Shown piece by piece: positions 44,212 through 53,166 of a DNA stretch of 64,000 nucleotides (the stretch's first letter is position 1; the number at the start of each line of letters is the position of its first letter). This DNA is from [Clostridium] asparagiforme DSM 15981 (GTDB lineage Bacteria > Bacillota > Clostridia > Lachnospirales > Lachnospiraceae): the NCBI GenBank assembly GCA_025149125.1, contig CP102272.1, positions 1,426,001-1,490,000 on the forward strand. Reading direction: 5' to 3'. The notes beneath the pieces are model-generated. The model searched no databases and had not been told where the DNA came from. It saw only the letters and a list, made by a program, of their open reading frames with translations. Made by a program: the position numbers and the translations under genes.

Positions 44212-45734
44212 AATTCCTGCATCCACAGAGGCAGCAGCTTGGCCAGCACGCTGAACAGGAGGCGTCCTTCCGTGCTGGAAAGGTCCGCGTTCCACAGCTC
44301 TTCCAGCTGGTGGATGCGGTAGCGCACGGTATTGACATGGGTGAACAGCTCGTCTGCGGTTTTCTGGTAACTGAAATTATTTTTTACAAACGTACGCACG
44401 GTCAGGGTGAGCACATCCTTTTTCTCGTTGTCCAGATCGTTTAACATGACGTCCATCTCGCCCAGCATCTGGTTGACGGCCCAGGGATTTTCCGGGTAGG
44501 TGAAAAGGCGGTAAATGCCCAGCTGATGGAAAAAACAGGGGGTCTGTCCATAGTCCAGAAGTCCGGCCATTTTGACGGCGTGGATGGCCTCGGAGAAGGC
44601 GGTGACCACCTGGGCGCGGCCGTAGCTTCGGCTGATTCCCACGTGGTACTGCCTTCCGGTGGTGTTTAAAAGAGCGGTCAGCTTCCGGCAGAAATTCTCC
44701 ACATTCTTCGTGGAAACAAAGATCAGCAGCTGATTGTTTTTGAAGCTGTAACAGAGGCCGCGGGGAAAATGGTAGTGGAGCAGGTAGGAGAGATAGTCCT
44801 CGGCTCCGGTAACCGCCGTCTTTGGAAGGGAATTGTGAAACTCCTGGAACGCCAGGGCGTACCCCTCTGCGGGCAGCAGCTCCAGCTCCGGCCCGGTCAG
44901 GGTGTTCTCTCTGCATATTTTGGCGAACAGGGCCTCGATCTGCCGGGAGCGCAGGTTTAAGTCGCTGAGCCCGGTGCAGAGGATGGAGGCGTAATTGAGC
45001 AGAAAATAGTCGGTTTCCTTAAAGTTTTCCCCATTGCCAACCAGAAACAGCATGCCGAAGGGCAGGCTGTTTTTGTAAAGATCGGCCTGTAGAATGTAAG
45101 TGGGCGGCTGGGTGGCCGCATACCGGCGGACGTACACAAACGGGGAGAGGGCGGCCTCCTTCTGCCAGTATACCGGATAGAAGATAACCGGGTCGAGAAT
45201 GGGCGTGCGCGGATGGACATAGGTGTCCTGGCCGACCACAAGGGCGGTCTGGCAGCCGGTCCAATCGTGCAGCTCTTTTAACAGCCGGTCCAGACCGTGG
45301 TAATAGAACGCGGACTGGAACCGCTGAAAGACTTCCCCATAGCTGCAGATTTCCCCTGTGGCGGAGCAGGACATGCAGCTGGAAAACTCGTGTATGAAAT
45401 CCGCAAAGGAGGCGGAGCCGGTCATCTCGCACAGGACCAGGCTCCGCTTTTCGCATTCCCGGGCGAGGCCGTCCAGAGCGGCGGCGTCCGCGGACCCGGA
45501 AGCCACGATCAGCCCGGCGGCCCCGCTCTTCTCCAGATGGTCCAGCGCGGGGGAAATTCCCAGGGGAAGGGAGAGCAGGTCCTCCCTGTATGTAAGAATC
45601 AGTTGATTGCCGTTGTCCGGTCCGGCGGCCTCTTGAAAGAGGGTCAGCCCGGTGACCGTTCTGCCGTAAAACGGCGTGTGGAATTTACAGGATGAAAACA
45701 ACCGGGTCTGCGCCCATTTTTCTATTTCGAACAT
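44178..45734 (-). CDS. PucR/CdaR-family transcriptional regulator
   Basis: 518 residues. A divergent N-terminal sensor half (including a CXXC, SSCMSC), a middle GGDEF-like CdaR domain (YSFKNNQLLIFVSTKNVENF, YHVGISRSYGRAQVV), and the C-terminal PucR helix-turn-helix (SYQKTADELFTHVNTVRYRI). Family members mostly activate purine, hydroxy-acid or aromatic catabolism. ATG 45734 has AGGA upstream; a TTG seven codons earlier is the alternative. Flanked by the two operons that share the 28-bp palindrome, one copy of which lies just upstream of this gene. Confidence 0.88.
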   Translation of the reverse strand: MFEIEKWAQTRLFSSCKFHTPFYGRTVTGLTLFQEAAGPDNGNQLILTYREDLLSLPLGISPALDHLEKSGAAGLIVASGSADAAALDGLARECEKRSLVLCEMTGSASFADFIHEFSSCMSCSATGEICSYGEVFQRFQSAFYYHGLDRLLKELHDWTGCQTALVVGQDTYVHPRTPILDPVIFYPVYWQKEAALSPFVYVRRYAATQPPTYILQADLYKNSLPFGMLFLVGNGENFKETDYFLLNYASILCTGLSDLNLRSRQIEALFAKICRENTLTGPELELLPAEGYALAFQEFHNSLPKTAVTGAEDYLSYLLHYHFPRGLCYSFKNNQLLIFVSTKNVENFCRKLTALLNTTGRQYHVGISRSYGRAQVVTAFSEAIHAVKMAGLLDYGQTPCFFHQLGIYRLFTYPENPWAVNQMLGEMDVMLNDLDNEKKDVLTLTVRTFVKNNFSYQKTADELFTHVNTVRYRIHQLEELWNADLSSTEGRLLFSVLAKLLPLWMQEFYNPKPDEEGR

Positions 45735-45793
45735 AATCGATTCCTGTCCTTTCAAAACCGGTATTGAATATTCGTGGATACCGGCGTATCCGT

Positions 45794-45848
45794 CTACAAA
45801 ATGAGGGGGCCTGTTTTGTAGGCGGGCATCACAATGTCATGCTATACT
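45794..45848 (+). promoter_or_regulatory. 28-bp palindrome site B and promoter of the molybdenum-enzyme operon
   Basis: CTACAAAA (45794-45801), 12-bp gap, TTTTGTAG (45814-45821), then TATACT at 45843-45848. Gap and distance to the -10 match site A within one base (21 versus 22 bp), and ATGCTATACT is identical. The site also sits 60 bp upstream of the pucR-type start, so it may autoregulate. Confidence 0.7.
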
Positions 45849-45930
45849 TATCTTAGTCATATTGACTATTTTTTGTCAAGTGCAAATGGAAATTTAACAA
45901 ATTTCACAAATATAAGGAGGTTACGGATTC

Positions 45931-46434
45931 ATGAGTAAAACGAAAACCACGGTTACAATCACGGTGAACGGCGATGTGTACCGGCTGGGCGTGGGAAATG
46001 CTGCGGGCGACATATCGCCGGCGGACACGCTGGCCGAGACATTGCGGGAAAGGCTGCTGCTTACAGGGACGAAGATTTCCTGCGACGACGGCGCCTGCGG
46101 GTGCTGCACGGTCATCCTGAATGGCAAAGCGGTCCCCTCCTGTACCATATTGACAGTGGAATGCGACGGGGCGGACATTCAGACCATCGAGGGGCTTCAG
46201 AACCCCAGAACCGGGGAGCTGGACGAAGTACAGCAGGCGTTTGTGGATCACTCCGCCTTCCAGTGCGGCTACTGCACGCCAGGAATCATCATGGCGTCGG
46301 AGGCCTTACTCCAGGAGAATCCGCACCCGGACGAGGAAGAGATCAAGGAAGCGCTGGCCGGGAATTACTGCCGCTGCATCAGCCATTACCAGGTGTTGGA
46401 GGCGGTGAAGCAGGCGGCGGAAAGGAGAAAATAA
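45931..46434 (+). CDS. Xanthine-dehydrogenase-family 2Fe-2S subunit (set 1)
   Basis: 167 residues. Plant-type [2Fe-2S] motif CDDGACGCCTVILNG and the second, helical cluster motif CGYCTPG plus YCRC. It relays electrons from the molybdenum site to the FAD subunit. AAGGAGG precedes the ATG, and the Mo subunit begins one base after the stop. A Ser-free N-terminal extension of ~10 residues is lysine/threonine-rich. Confidence 0.93.
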   Translation: MSKTKTTVTITVNGDVYRLGVGNAAGDISPADTLAETLRERLLLTGTKISCDDGACGCCTVILNGKAVPSCTILTVECDGADIQTIEGLQNPRTGELDEVQQAFVDHSAFQCGYCTPGIIMASEALLQENPHPDEEEIKEALAGNYCRCISHYQVLEAVKQAAERRK

Positions 46435-46435
46435 T

Positions 46436-48703
46436 ATGGGGAAAGAATTCAGATATATCGGCAAACCGTCCCCAAGGATCGACGGGCGGGGAATCGTCAC
46501 GGGAGCGGCGGAATACTGCAATGATATCCATATGCACAACATGCTCTACGGCAAGATCAAGATGAGCCCTCATCCCCACGCCATGATTACAAAGATCGAC
46601 GTGTCAAAGGCTCTGGAGGTGCCGGGAGTCAAGACAATTCTTACATATGAAAATGCATTTGACTGGATCACCGGCATGCCCGCCCAGAAGCGGCTGCTGG
46701 ATCAGCACGTGCGGTTTGTGGGCGACCCGGTGGCTCTGATCGCAGCCTCCAGCGCGCGAGCGGCGGACGAGGCGGCGGAGCTGATCCAGGTGGAGTACGA
46801 GGTTCTGCCCGCAGTCCAGGATCTGGACGAGGCCATCGCGGACGGAGCGCCCCAGCTCTATGAGCAGTTCCCCAACAACATCATTTCCAGAGGCTGCCCG
46901 CCCTTCGGGCCCAAGGCGCTGCAGGATATCGTGATGGGGGATACGAAGAAGGGATTTGAGGAGTGCAGCGTGGTGGTGGAGGGAACCTCCAGGTACGAGA
47001 CCATTTCCAACCCCCTTCCCGCTGAGAGTCCCGGCCTGGTGGCCTGGTGGGACGGCCCCAACAACTGTACCATGAAGGGCAGCTTCCAGAGCCCCAATAT
47101 CCAGAAGATGATCATGCAGCTGGGCATGCCCGGGGTGAACGTGCGTGTAATCTCCTGCAATGTGGGCGGAGGCTTCGGCAGCAAGAACACGGTGCCCATG
47201 GAAGGTCTGTACTGCGCGGCGCTGGCTAAGGCCTGCGGCAGGCCGGTGAAGCTGGTGATCTCCAAAGAGGCCCATATTTCCACCTACATGCTGCGGCTGG
47301 GAAGCCGTCTGAAGGCAAAAATCGGCCTGCTGCCGGATGGAACGGTCCACGCCTACGAGGGCACATGGCTGGTGGGCTCCGGCGTACACTCCGATTTCGG
47401 TCAGGGACAGATCGCCAACGGACTGGGGCGCGCGATGCTGCTGCTCAATAAGTGCAAGCACTGGAATTACCAGCCCCATCTGGTGGCCACCAACCGCTGC
47501 CGTTCCGGCGGCATCCGCGGATTCGGCGGCCAGGAATCCTACGCCTCGCTGATTCCCATCCTGTCCATGGCCATGGCGAAGATGAACCTGGATCCGGTGG
47601 ACTTTTTCAAGAAAAATATGTGCGATATCAACGGCGGTTACTACTGGGTGGAAGGCCAATGGTGGGAGAACCATTTCCTCAGCTACAACGACGTGATGGA
47701 CCACGCCGCTGAACACTTTGGCTGGAAAGAGAAGTTCCCCGGTTGGCTGAAGCCTTACAAGGTGGTAGGCAGCAAGCAGTACGGCGTGGGCTGCTGCGTG
47801 CACGGCAGCGCGGACTGCGGCATGCTCCACGGCGAAGCATTTGTCAAGATCGACGGATGGGGCACGGCGAATATCAATGTCTGTATCGCAGAATCCGGCA
47901 TGGGCCAGAGGTCTTCTGTGGTGAAGATGGCGGCGGAAATCCTGAATCTTCCGCTGGATAAAGTGACGATCTCCACGCCGGACAGCCAGGATAACCCCTG
48001 GGATTGGGGACTGGCAGGTTCCAGAGGCACCCTTGTCTACAGCCGTATGGTGGGAGACGCCGCCAAGCAGGCAAAGGCGGAGCTTTTAGCGCGGGCTTCC
48101 GAAGTGCTGCATTGTCCGGCTGAGGCTCTGGATACCAAGGACGGCATCATATTTATCAAAGAAAATCCACAGGCGGCTATTCCGTGGATCGCGGTGTTAG
48201 GCCCCATGAACACGATCACAGGACACGGAGTGTTTGAGATGGACCACTCCAAACCCTGTTTCATGATTTCCTTCGTGGAAATGGAGGTGGACGTCGATAC
48301 GGGCGCCGCCAAGATCGTGCGCATCGTGGAAGGGACGGACGTGGGTCAGGTAATCGATCCCTACAACCTGAAAATGCAGCTGGAGGGCGGTCTTGGAAGC
48401 TGCGGCAGCGACAGCGCCATCACCGAGGAAATGGTATTGGACGAGGGAACCGGCCGTTTCCTGACCAACAACCTGGTGGATTTCAAGTGGAGAGTATTCC
48501 CGGAGCTGCCGGTTTTTGAGACTCATATAGAAGAAACACCCAATGATCTGAGCGCCTTCGGCGGCATCGGCGTGGGCGAAATCTCCGGGGCTCCGCTTCC
48601 GGGCGCGATCATGATGGCCGTCTCCAACGCCATCGGCATCCAGCTCATGAATTATCCCCTGACACCGGAGAATATCTTAAAGGCATTAGGAAAGGCTAGG
48701 TGA
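46436..48703 (+). CDS. Xanthine-dehydrogenase-family molybdenum-binding subunit (set 1)
   Basis: 755 residues, cytosolic (no Tat signal). Molybdopterin motifs: GGGFGSKN near residue 240, GGIRGFGGQ near 360, GMGQR near 480 and the catalytic glutamate in GVGEISGAPLPGA near the C-terminus. Such enzymes hydroxylate or reductively dehydroxylate (hetero)aromatic compounds. The partner FAD subunit has the extra iron-sulfur loop otherwise known from 4-hydroxybenzoyl-CoA reductase, hinting that the reductive direction is possible. The substrate cannot be read from sequence. Confidence 0.9.
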   Translation: MGKEFRYIGKPSPRIDGRGIVTGAAEYCNDIHMHNMLYGKIKMSPHPHAMITKIDVSKALEVPGVKTILTYENAFDWITGMPAQKRLLDQHVRFVGDPVALIAASSARAADEAAELIQVEYEVLPAVQDLDEAIADGAPQLYEQFPNNIISRGCPPFGPKALQDIVMGDTKKGFEECSVVVEGTSRYETISNPLPAESPGLVAWWDGPNNCTMKGSFQSPNIQKMIMQLGMPGVNVRVISCNVGGGFGSKNTVPMEGLYCAALAKACGRPVKLVISKEAHISTYMLRLGSRLKAKIGLLPDGTVHAYEGTWLVGSGVHSDFGQGQIANGLGRAMLLLNKCKHWNYQPHLVATNRCRSGGIRGFGGQESYASLIPILSMAMAKMNLDPVDFFKKNMCDINGGYYWVEGQWWENHFLSYNDVMDHAAEHFGWKEKFPGWLKPYKVVGSKQYGVGCCVHGSADCGMLHGEAFVKIDGWGTANINVCIAESGMGQRSSVVKMAAEILNLPLDKVTISTPDSQDNPWDWGLAGSRGTLVYSRMVGDAAKQAKAELLARASEVLHCPAEALDTKDGIIFIKENPQAAIPWIAVLGPMNTITGHGVFEMDHSKPCFMISFVEMEVDVDTGAAKIVRIVEGTDVGQVIDPYNLKMQLEGGLGSCGSDSAITEEMVLDEGTGRFLTNNLVDFKWRVFPELPVFETHIEETPNDLSAFGGIGVGEISGAPLPGAIMMAVSNAIGIQLMNYPLTPENILKALGKAR

Positions 48704-48707
48704 GATT

Positions 48708-51089
48708 ATGTTGAAAAATTTTGCCCATATCGATACGGAGAGCATTGATGAGGCTGCCGGTCTCCTGAGAGAAGGGGCGGGAAGCTCCAGGATTATCGCA
48801 GGCGGCACGGACCTGCTCAGTGTGCTGAAACATAAGCTGGAACCGGATTATCCGGAACAGCTGGTCAATATCAAGACCGTGGAGGGCTTAGACCACATCA
48901 TCGCGGATGAGGAAGGGCTGAAAATCGGCGCTGCGGCCAAGCTCTGCGACATCGCCGGTTCGGCCGAGGTGAACGACGGCTATGAGGCGTTAGCCATGGC
49001 GGCCAAGAGCGTTGCCACCCCTCTGATCCGCAATCTGGCCACCATCGGCGGAAATCTCTGCCAGGACGTGCGCTGCTGGTATTACCGCTATCCCGACGAG
49101 ATCGGCGGCAGGATCCGCTGCCTGAGAAAAGGCGGGGATTACTGCAACGCCATGACGGGCGAGAACCGGAACCACTCCATTTTCGGGGCGAAGAAGGTGA
49201 ACCTCAGCGGCTGTTCCCAGAACTGTCCGGCCCACGTGGACGTGCCGGAATACCTGGCCTGTATCCGGGAAGGCAATCTGGACGGCGCGGCCGCCATTTT
49301 GATGGAATCCAATCCCATCCCGGCCATCACCTCCCGGGTGTGCACCCATTTCTGCCAGATGAACTGCAAGCGGGCGGAGTTTGACGAGCACGTTAACATC
49401 GGCGGCATGGAGCGGTATGTGGGAGATTATATCCTGGACAACGCGGACCGGTTTATGAAGGCTCCGGAGGCGGAGAGCGGCAAAAAGACCGCGATCGTGG
49501 GCTCCGGCCCCGCGGGACTTACGGCGGCATATTATTTGCGCAGACTGGGACATCAGGTTCTGGTGTACGACAAGATGGAGGAAGCGGGCGGACTTCTGCG
49601 CTACGCGATTCCGGAATACCGGCTTCCCAAGGACATTGTGAAAAAACTGATCTCCGCTCTGGAGGCCATGGGCATCCAGTTTAAGACCGGCACTGAGATC
49701 GGCAGGGATATCCCGGTAAGCGACCTGGTGGAACAGTTTGACAGCGTATTTTTAAACACCGGAGCGTGGAAACGGCCGCTGATCGGTCTGGACGGCGAGG
49801 AGCTGACCACCTTCGGCCTGGATTTCCTGATCGAAGTCAACAAGTGGATGGAGAGTAAGATCGGCAAGGACATTATCGTGGTCGGCGGAGGCAACGTGGC
49901 GGTGGACGTGGCCATCACGGCCAAGCGTCTGGGCGCTGCCAGCGTTATTATGGCCTGTCTGGAGGACGAGAAACATATGCCGGCCAGCGAGGAGGAGGTG
50001 GCCAGAGCCAGAGAAGAGGGCATCACCATCATGAACTCCTGGGGACCCAAGGAAATCCTGCGGCAGGACGGCCGGATCACCGGGCTGGTGCTGAAGCGGT
50101 GCACGCAGGTATTTGACGAAAACGGGCATTTTGCCCCGGCTTACGATGATGAGAACACCACCACGCTGGAGGGGAATTCCATCCTCATGGCGGTGGGTCA
50201 GAAGACGGATCTGTCCTTCCTGGGCGAAGAGCTGGAGCTGAAGGTGAACCGGGGACTTATCTCCGTGGAGCCGGATACCTTAAAGACCAGTATCCCCAAG
50301 GTGTTTGCGGTGGGCGATGTGACAACCGGTCCCAAGACCGTGGTGGACGCCATCGCGGACGGAAAGAAAGCGGCCGTGTTCGTGGACAGCTTTATGACCG
50401 GACAGCCGGCAAAAAACTATGAGCATCCCCTGGGCCAGATCGTGAAGTTCGACGCTTCCAGCAGCTGCCATTCCCAGGGAGCGAAGCTTCCGGAGCGCCC
50501 AAGAGAGGAGCGGGGACTGCACCTGGAGGACTCCTACGGGCTGAACTGGGAGGAGGTACAGGAGGAGGCCAAGCGGTGCTTTAACTGCGGCTGCCTTGCG
50601 GTCAACCCCTCGGATGTGGCCACCGTGCTGACGGCCATGGAGGCGGAGATCGTCACCACCAAGCGCCGGGAGAAGATCGGCGATATGATGAAAAAGGCCC
50701 ACTGCCATCTGGTGGATGAGGATGAGATCGTCACGGAGATTGTGATTCCGGCTTCTGCGAAGGAGTACAAAACGGGATACGACAAGTACCGCGTCCGGGA
50801 TTCCCACGATTTCGCCGTGGTCAGCGTGGCTTCGGCCTACAAGCTGGAGGACGGCAAGGTGGCGGACGCCAGGATCGTGCTGGGCGCCGTCGCCCCGATT
50901 CCGCTGCGGGCCACAGAGGCCGAGGCTTTTATCAACGGCAGGGAGATTACGGAAGAACTGGCCGGGCAGGCGGCTGAGATCGCGCTGAAAGGCGCCATCC
51001 CGCTGTCAAAGAATGAGTATAAGGTGCAGATTGCCAAGACATTGGTGAAGAATTCGCTGTTAAATGCCGGGTCTGCATCAGGCAAATAA
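48708..51089 (+). CDS. FAD-binding subunit with an inserted GltD-type NAD(P)H oxidoreductase (set 1)
   Basis: 793 residues; a normal CoxM-type subunit is ~290. Residues 1-160 are the CoxM FAD domain (IAGGTDLL, ATIGGNLCQDVRC). From about 161 to 628 runs a full GltD-like module: N-terminal Fe-S cysteines, Rossmann motifs VGSGPAGL (264-271) and VGGGNVAVD (392-400), FAVGD (533-537). At 629 the CoxM sequence resumes (CLAVNPSDVATVLTAMEAEI) and finishes normally. C123, C138, C146 and C629 fit the extra [4Fe-4S] ligands of HcrB, so the insertion lies within that loop. It should link NAD(P)H directly to the molybdenum enzyme. Confidence 0.88.
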   Translation: MLKNFAHIDTESIDEAAGLLREGAGSSRIIAGGTDLLSVLKHKLEPDYPEQLVNIKTVEGLDHIIADEEGLKIGAAAKLCDIAGSAEVNDGYEALAMAAKSVATPLIRNLATIGGNLCQDVRCWYYRYPDEIGGRIRCLRKGGDYCNAMTGENRNHSIFGAKKVNLSGCSQNCPAHVDVPEYLACIREGNLDGAAAILMESNPIPAITSRVCTHFCQMNCKRAEFDEHVNIGGMERYVGDYILDNADRFMKAPEAESGKKTAIVGSGPAGLTAAYYLRRLGHQVLVYDKMEEAGGLLRYAIPEYRLPKDIVKKLISALEAMGIQFKTGTEIGRDIPVSDLVEQFDSVFLNTGAWKRPLIGLDGEELTTFGLDFLIEVNKWMESKIGKDIIVVGGGNVAVDVAITAKRLGAASVIMACLEDEKHMPASEEEVARAREEGITIMNSWGPKEILRQDGRITGLVLKRCTQVFDENGHFAPAYDDENTTTLEGNSILMAVGQKTDLSFLGEELELKVNRGLISVEPDTLKTSIPKVFAVGDVTTGPKTVVDAIADGKKAAVFVDSFMTGQPAKNYEHPLGQIVKFDASSSCHSQGAKLPERPREERGLHLEDSYGLNWEEVQEEAKRCFNCGCLAVNPSDVATVLTAMEAEIVTTKRREKIGDMMKKAHCHLVDEDEIVTEIVIPASAKEYKTGYDKYRVRDSHDFAVVSVASAYKLEDGKVADARIVLGAVAPIPLRATEAEAFINGREITEELAGQAAEIALKGAIPLSKNEYKVQIAKTLVKNSLLNAGSASGK

Positions 51090-51147
51090 ATCTGTTTGCC
51101 GCCTGCTCCCGGCGCAGTCCGGGGCAGGCGGGGAAAGGGGTGCCGTT

Positions 51148-51753
51148 ATGAAAAGGACCTGCGTGGAGGCGGTGCTTCTGGCCGCCGGTTATTCTTCCAG
51201 GATGGGGGAGCTCAAGCCACTCCTTCCCCTGGGGGGAACGACGGTGATCCGCAGGCAGGTGGAGATGCTGCAGTCTGTGGCGGACCGGATCATAGTGGTA
51301 ACTGGTTACCGGGGGGAGGAGGTGGAACACCACCTGTCCGGAAGCGGGGCGTACATTGTGCAAAATCCCCGGTTCGGGGAGGGGATGTTTACCTCCGTAA
51401 AAGCCGGAATCCGGTCATTAAAGCCGGAAACCGACGCGTTTCTGATCCTCCCGGTGGACTATCCCCTGGTTACGGGCCGGATGATCCGGCAGCTTTTGAA
51501 GGTTTATGAGGGCAGCGGGGACTGCCTGGTGGCCTATCCGTCCTACCGCATGAGAAAAGGACACCCGCCGGTGATTTCCGCCTCCTGTACCCGCCAGATT
51601 CTGGCGTATGACGGGGAGCTGGGGTTAAAGGGGGCGCTGAAAGCCTTCGACGGCTTCGCCTGTTATATGGAGACAGAGGATATGAGGTGCGTGATGGATA
51701 TGGATACGCCTGCGGATTACCGGAAAATATTGGCGGCGCTGGCGGTAGGGTAG
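51148..51753 (+). CDS. MobA/MocA-like nucleotidyltransferase (molybdenum cofactor cytidylyltransferase type)
   Basis: 201 residues. NTP-transferase fold: LLAAGYSSRMGELKPLLPLG nucleotide-binding loop and LILPVDYPL metal site. MocA makes the molybdopterin cytosine dinucleotide that XDH-family enzymes carry. It sits between the two sets of molybdenum subunits, so it probably matures both. ATG 51148 follows AAGGGG; ATGs upstream lie inside the previous gene. Confidence 0.85.
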   Translation: MKRTCVEAVLLAAGYSSRMGELKPLLPLGGTTVIRRQVEMLQSVADRIIVVTGYRGEEVEHHLSGSGAYIVQNPRFGEGMFTSVKAGIRSLKPETDAFLILPVDYPLVTGRMIRQLLKVYEGSGDCLVAYPSYRMRKGHPPVISASCTRQILAYDGELGLKGALKAFDGFACYMETEDMRCVMDMDTPADYRKILAALAVG

Positions 51754-51779
51754 GCCGCACAGGAGAGAGGGGGCTGTAT

Positions 51780-52661
51780 ATGGTTCAGGCTTATTATGTG
51801 CCGCAGACGGTGGAGGAAGCCGCCGGGCTGCTGCAGAAGCATATGGGGAAGGCCAGGGTTATGGCCGGGGGAACGGATCTGGTGCTGGATATCAAGGATG
51901 GAAAGCACTGCCCGGAATGCCTGGTAGATATCACGAAGATAAACGAGCTGAAGCAGATTGGGAAACGGGAACAGATGATTCTCATCGGAGCCGGGGTTAC
52001 GCACAACCAGGCGGCGGCGAGCGCGCTGGTGCAGGCGGACGCCGCCTGTCTGGCCCAGGCCTCTTCCATGGTGGGATCCAACCAGATCCGCAATTCCAGC
52101 ACACTGGCGGGCAATGTGGTCAACGCCCAGCCGGCTGCGGACAGCGCGGTAGCGCTGGTGGCGCTGGGAGCTAAGGCCAGGATTCTGACGGGCCGGGAGG
52201 AGGAGACCGTTCCGGTGGAGGAGTTGTACGCGGGATTCGGTAAAAGCCGCGTAGACAGCAGCAGAAGCATTCTCACCTGCCTTTTGGTTCCGGTGGAAGC
52301 GGGGACCGGCAGCGGGTACGTGAGGCTGCAGCAGAGGAAGGCTCTGGCCCTGCCCATGCTGTGCGTGGCCGCCTGGATCAGGCGGGAGGACGGCGTGGTG
52401 CGGGATGCGCGCATCGCCATGGCCCCGGTGGGCGTGGGACCGGTGCGGGCCGTGGAGGCCGAGGGCCTTCTTTTGGGCCGGGAGGGCGGGGACGCTCTGT
52501 GGGCCCAGGCCGGGGAGCTGGCCTTAAAGAACGCCAATCCCAGAGACAGTCTGGTGCGCGGTTCCAGAAAATACCGGCTGGAGGTTTTGCCGGTCCTGGT
52601 CCAAGAGGCCCTCTCCATGGCCTGGGAGGATGCGGGGAGAAAGGAGGAGGCGCATGGATAA
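51780..52661 (+). CDS. Xanthine-dehydrogenase-family FAD-binding subunit (set 2)
   Basis: 293 residues, the ordinary CoxM length. FAD motifs VMAGGTDLVLDIK and SSTLAGNVVNAQPAADSAV are present. It has no insertion and lacks the extra cysteine loop, in contrast to set 1. The ATG at 51780 follows GAGAGGGGG. It overlaps the small subunit gene by 8 bp. Confidence 0.9.
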   Translation: MVQAYYVPQTVEEAAGLLQKHMGKARVMAGGTDLVLDIKDGKHCPECLVDITKINELKQIGKREQMILIGAGVTHNQAAASALVQADAACLAQASSMVGSNQIRNSSTLAGNVVNAQPAADSAVALVALGAKARILTGREEETVPVEELYAGFGKSRVDSSRSILTCLLVPVEAGTGSGYVRLQQRKALALPMLCVAAWIRREDGVVRDARIAMAPVGVGPVRAVEAEGLLLGREGGDALWAQAGELALKNANPRDSLVRGSRKYRLEVLPVLVQEALSMAWEDAGRKEEAHG

Positions 52662-53166
52662 CCAGTCGGTTCATTTTACGTTAAATGGAAAAGAAATATC
52701 CGTATCTGTGGAGCCGTTTGAGATGTTGGCCGACACGCTTCGGGACCGCCTGAATCTGACCGGAACCAAAAAGGGCTGCGGCCAGGGGGAGTGCGGGGCC
52801 TGTACCGTGATCATGGACGGGGCCGCGGTCAACTCCTGTATGGTGCCGTCCGCAAAAGCGGAGGGTTCCTGTGTCGTCACCATCGAAGGACTGGGAGAAA
52901 ATGGTAAAATACATCCGATCCAGCAGGCGTTTGTGGATGCGGGCGCGGTGCAGTGCGGCTTCTGCACGCCTGGCATGATCTTGTCCACCAAGGCGCTGCT
53001 GGATGAAAAACCGAATCCAACGAAAGAGGAGATTCGCACCGCCCTGGCGGGGAATATCTGCCGCTGCACGGGGTATGTGAAGATCGAGGAGGCGGTGGAG
53101 CTGGCGGCAGCCGCGATCCGCCTGAACAATGAGAGCAAGGCGGCAGAGGGGAGGCATGGCGGATGA
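52654..53166 (+). CDS. Xanthine-dehydrogenase-family 2Fe-2S subunit (set 2)
   Basis: 170 residues. First cluster GCGQGECGACTV, second CGFCTPG and ICRCTGY. These are nearer to the standard CoxS/XdhC consensus than set 1. ATG 52654 is 3 nt after AAGGAGGAGG, so the effective Shine-Dalgarno is its 5' part. Overlaps both neighbours by a few bases, so translation of the three subunits is coupled. Confidence 0.93.
   Translation: MDNQSVHFTLNGKEISVSVEPFEMLADTLRDRLNLTGTKKGCGQGECGACTVIMDGAAVNSCMVPSAKAEGSCVVTIEGLGENGKIHPIQQAFVDAGAVQCGFCTPGMILSTKALLDEKPNPTKEEIRTALAGNICRCTGYVKIEEAVELAAAAIRLNNESKAAEGRHGG

Noticed and set aside
46604..47830. 408-codon minus-strand open frame within the set 1 molybdenum subunit
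   Set aside because: Low-complexity antisense translation; all Mo-pterin motifs are on the plus strand.
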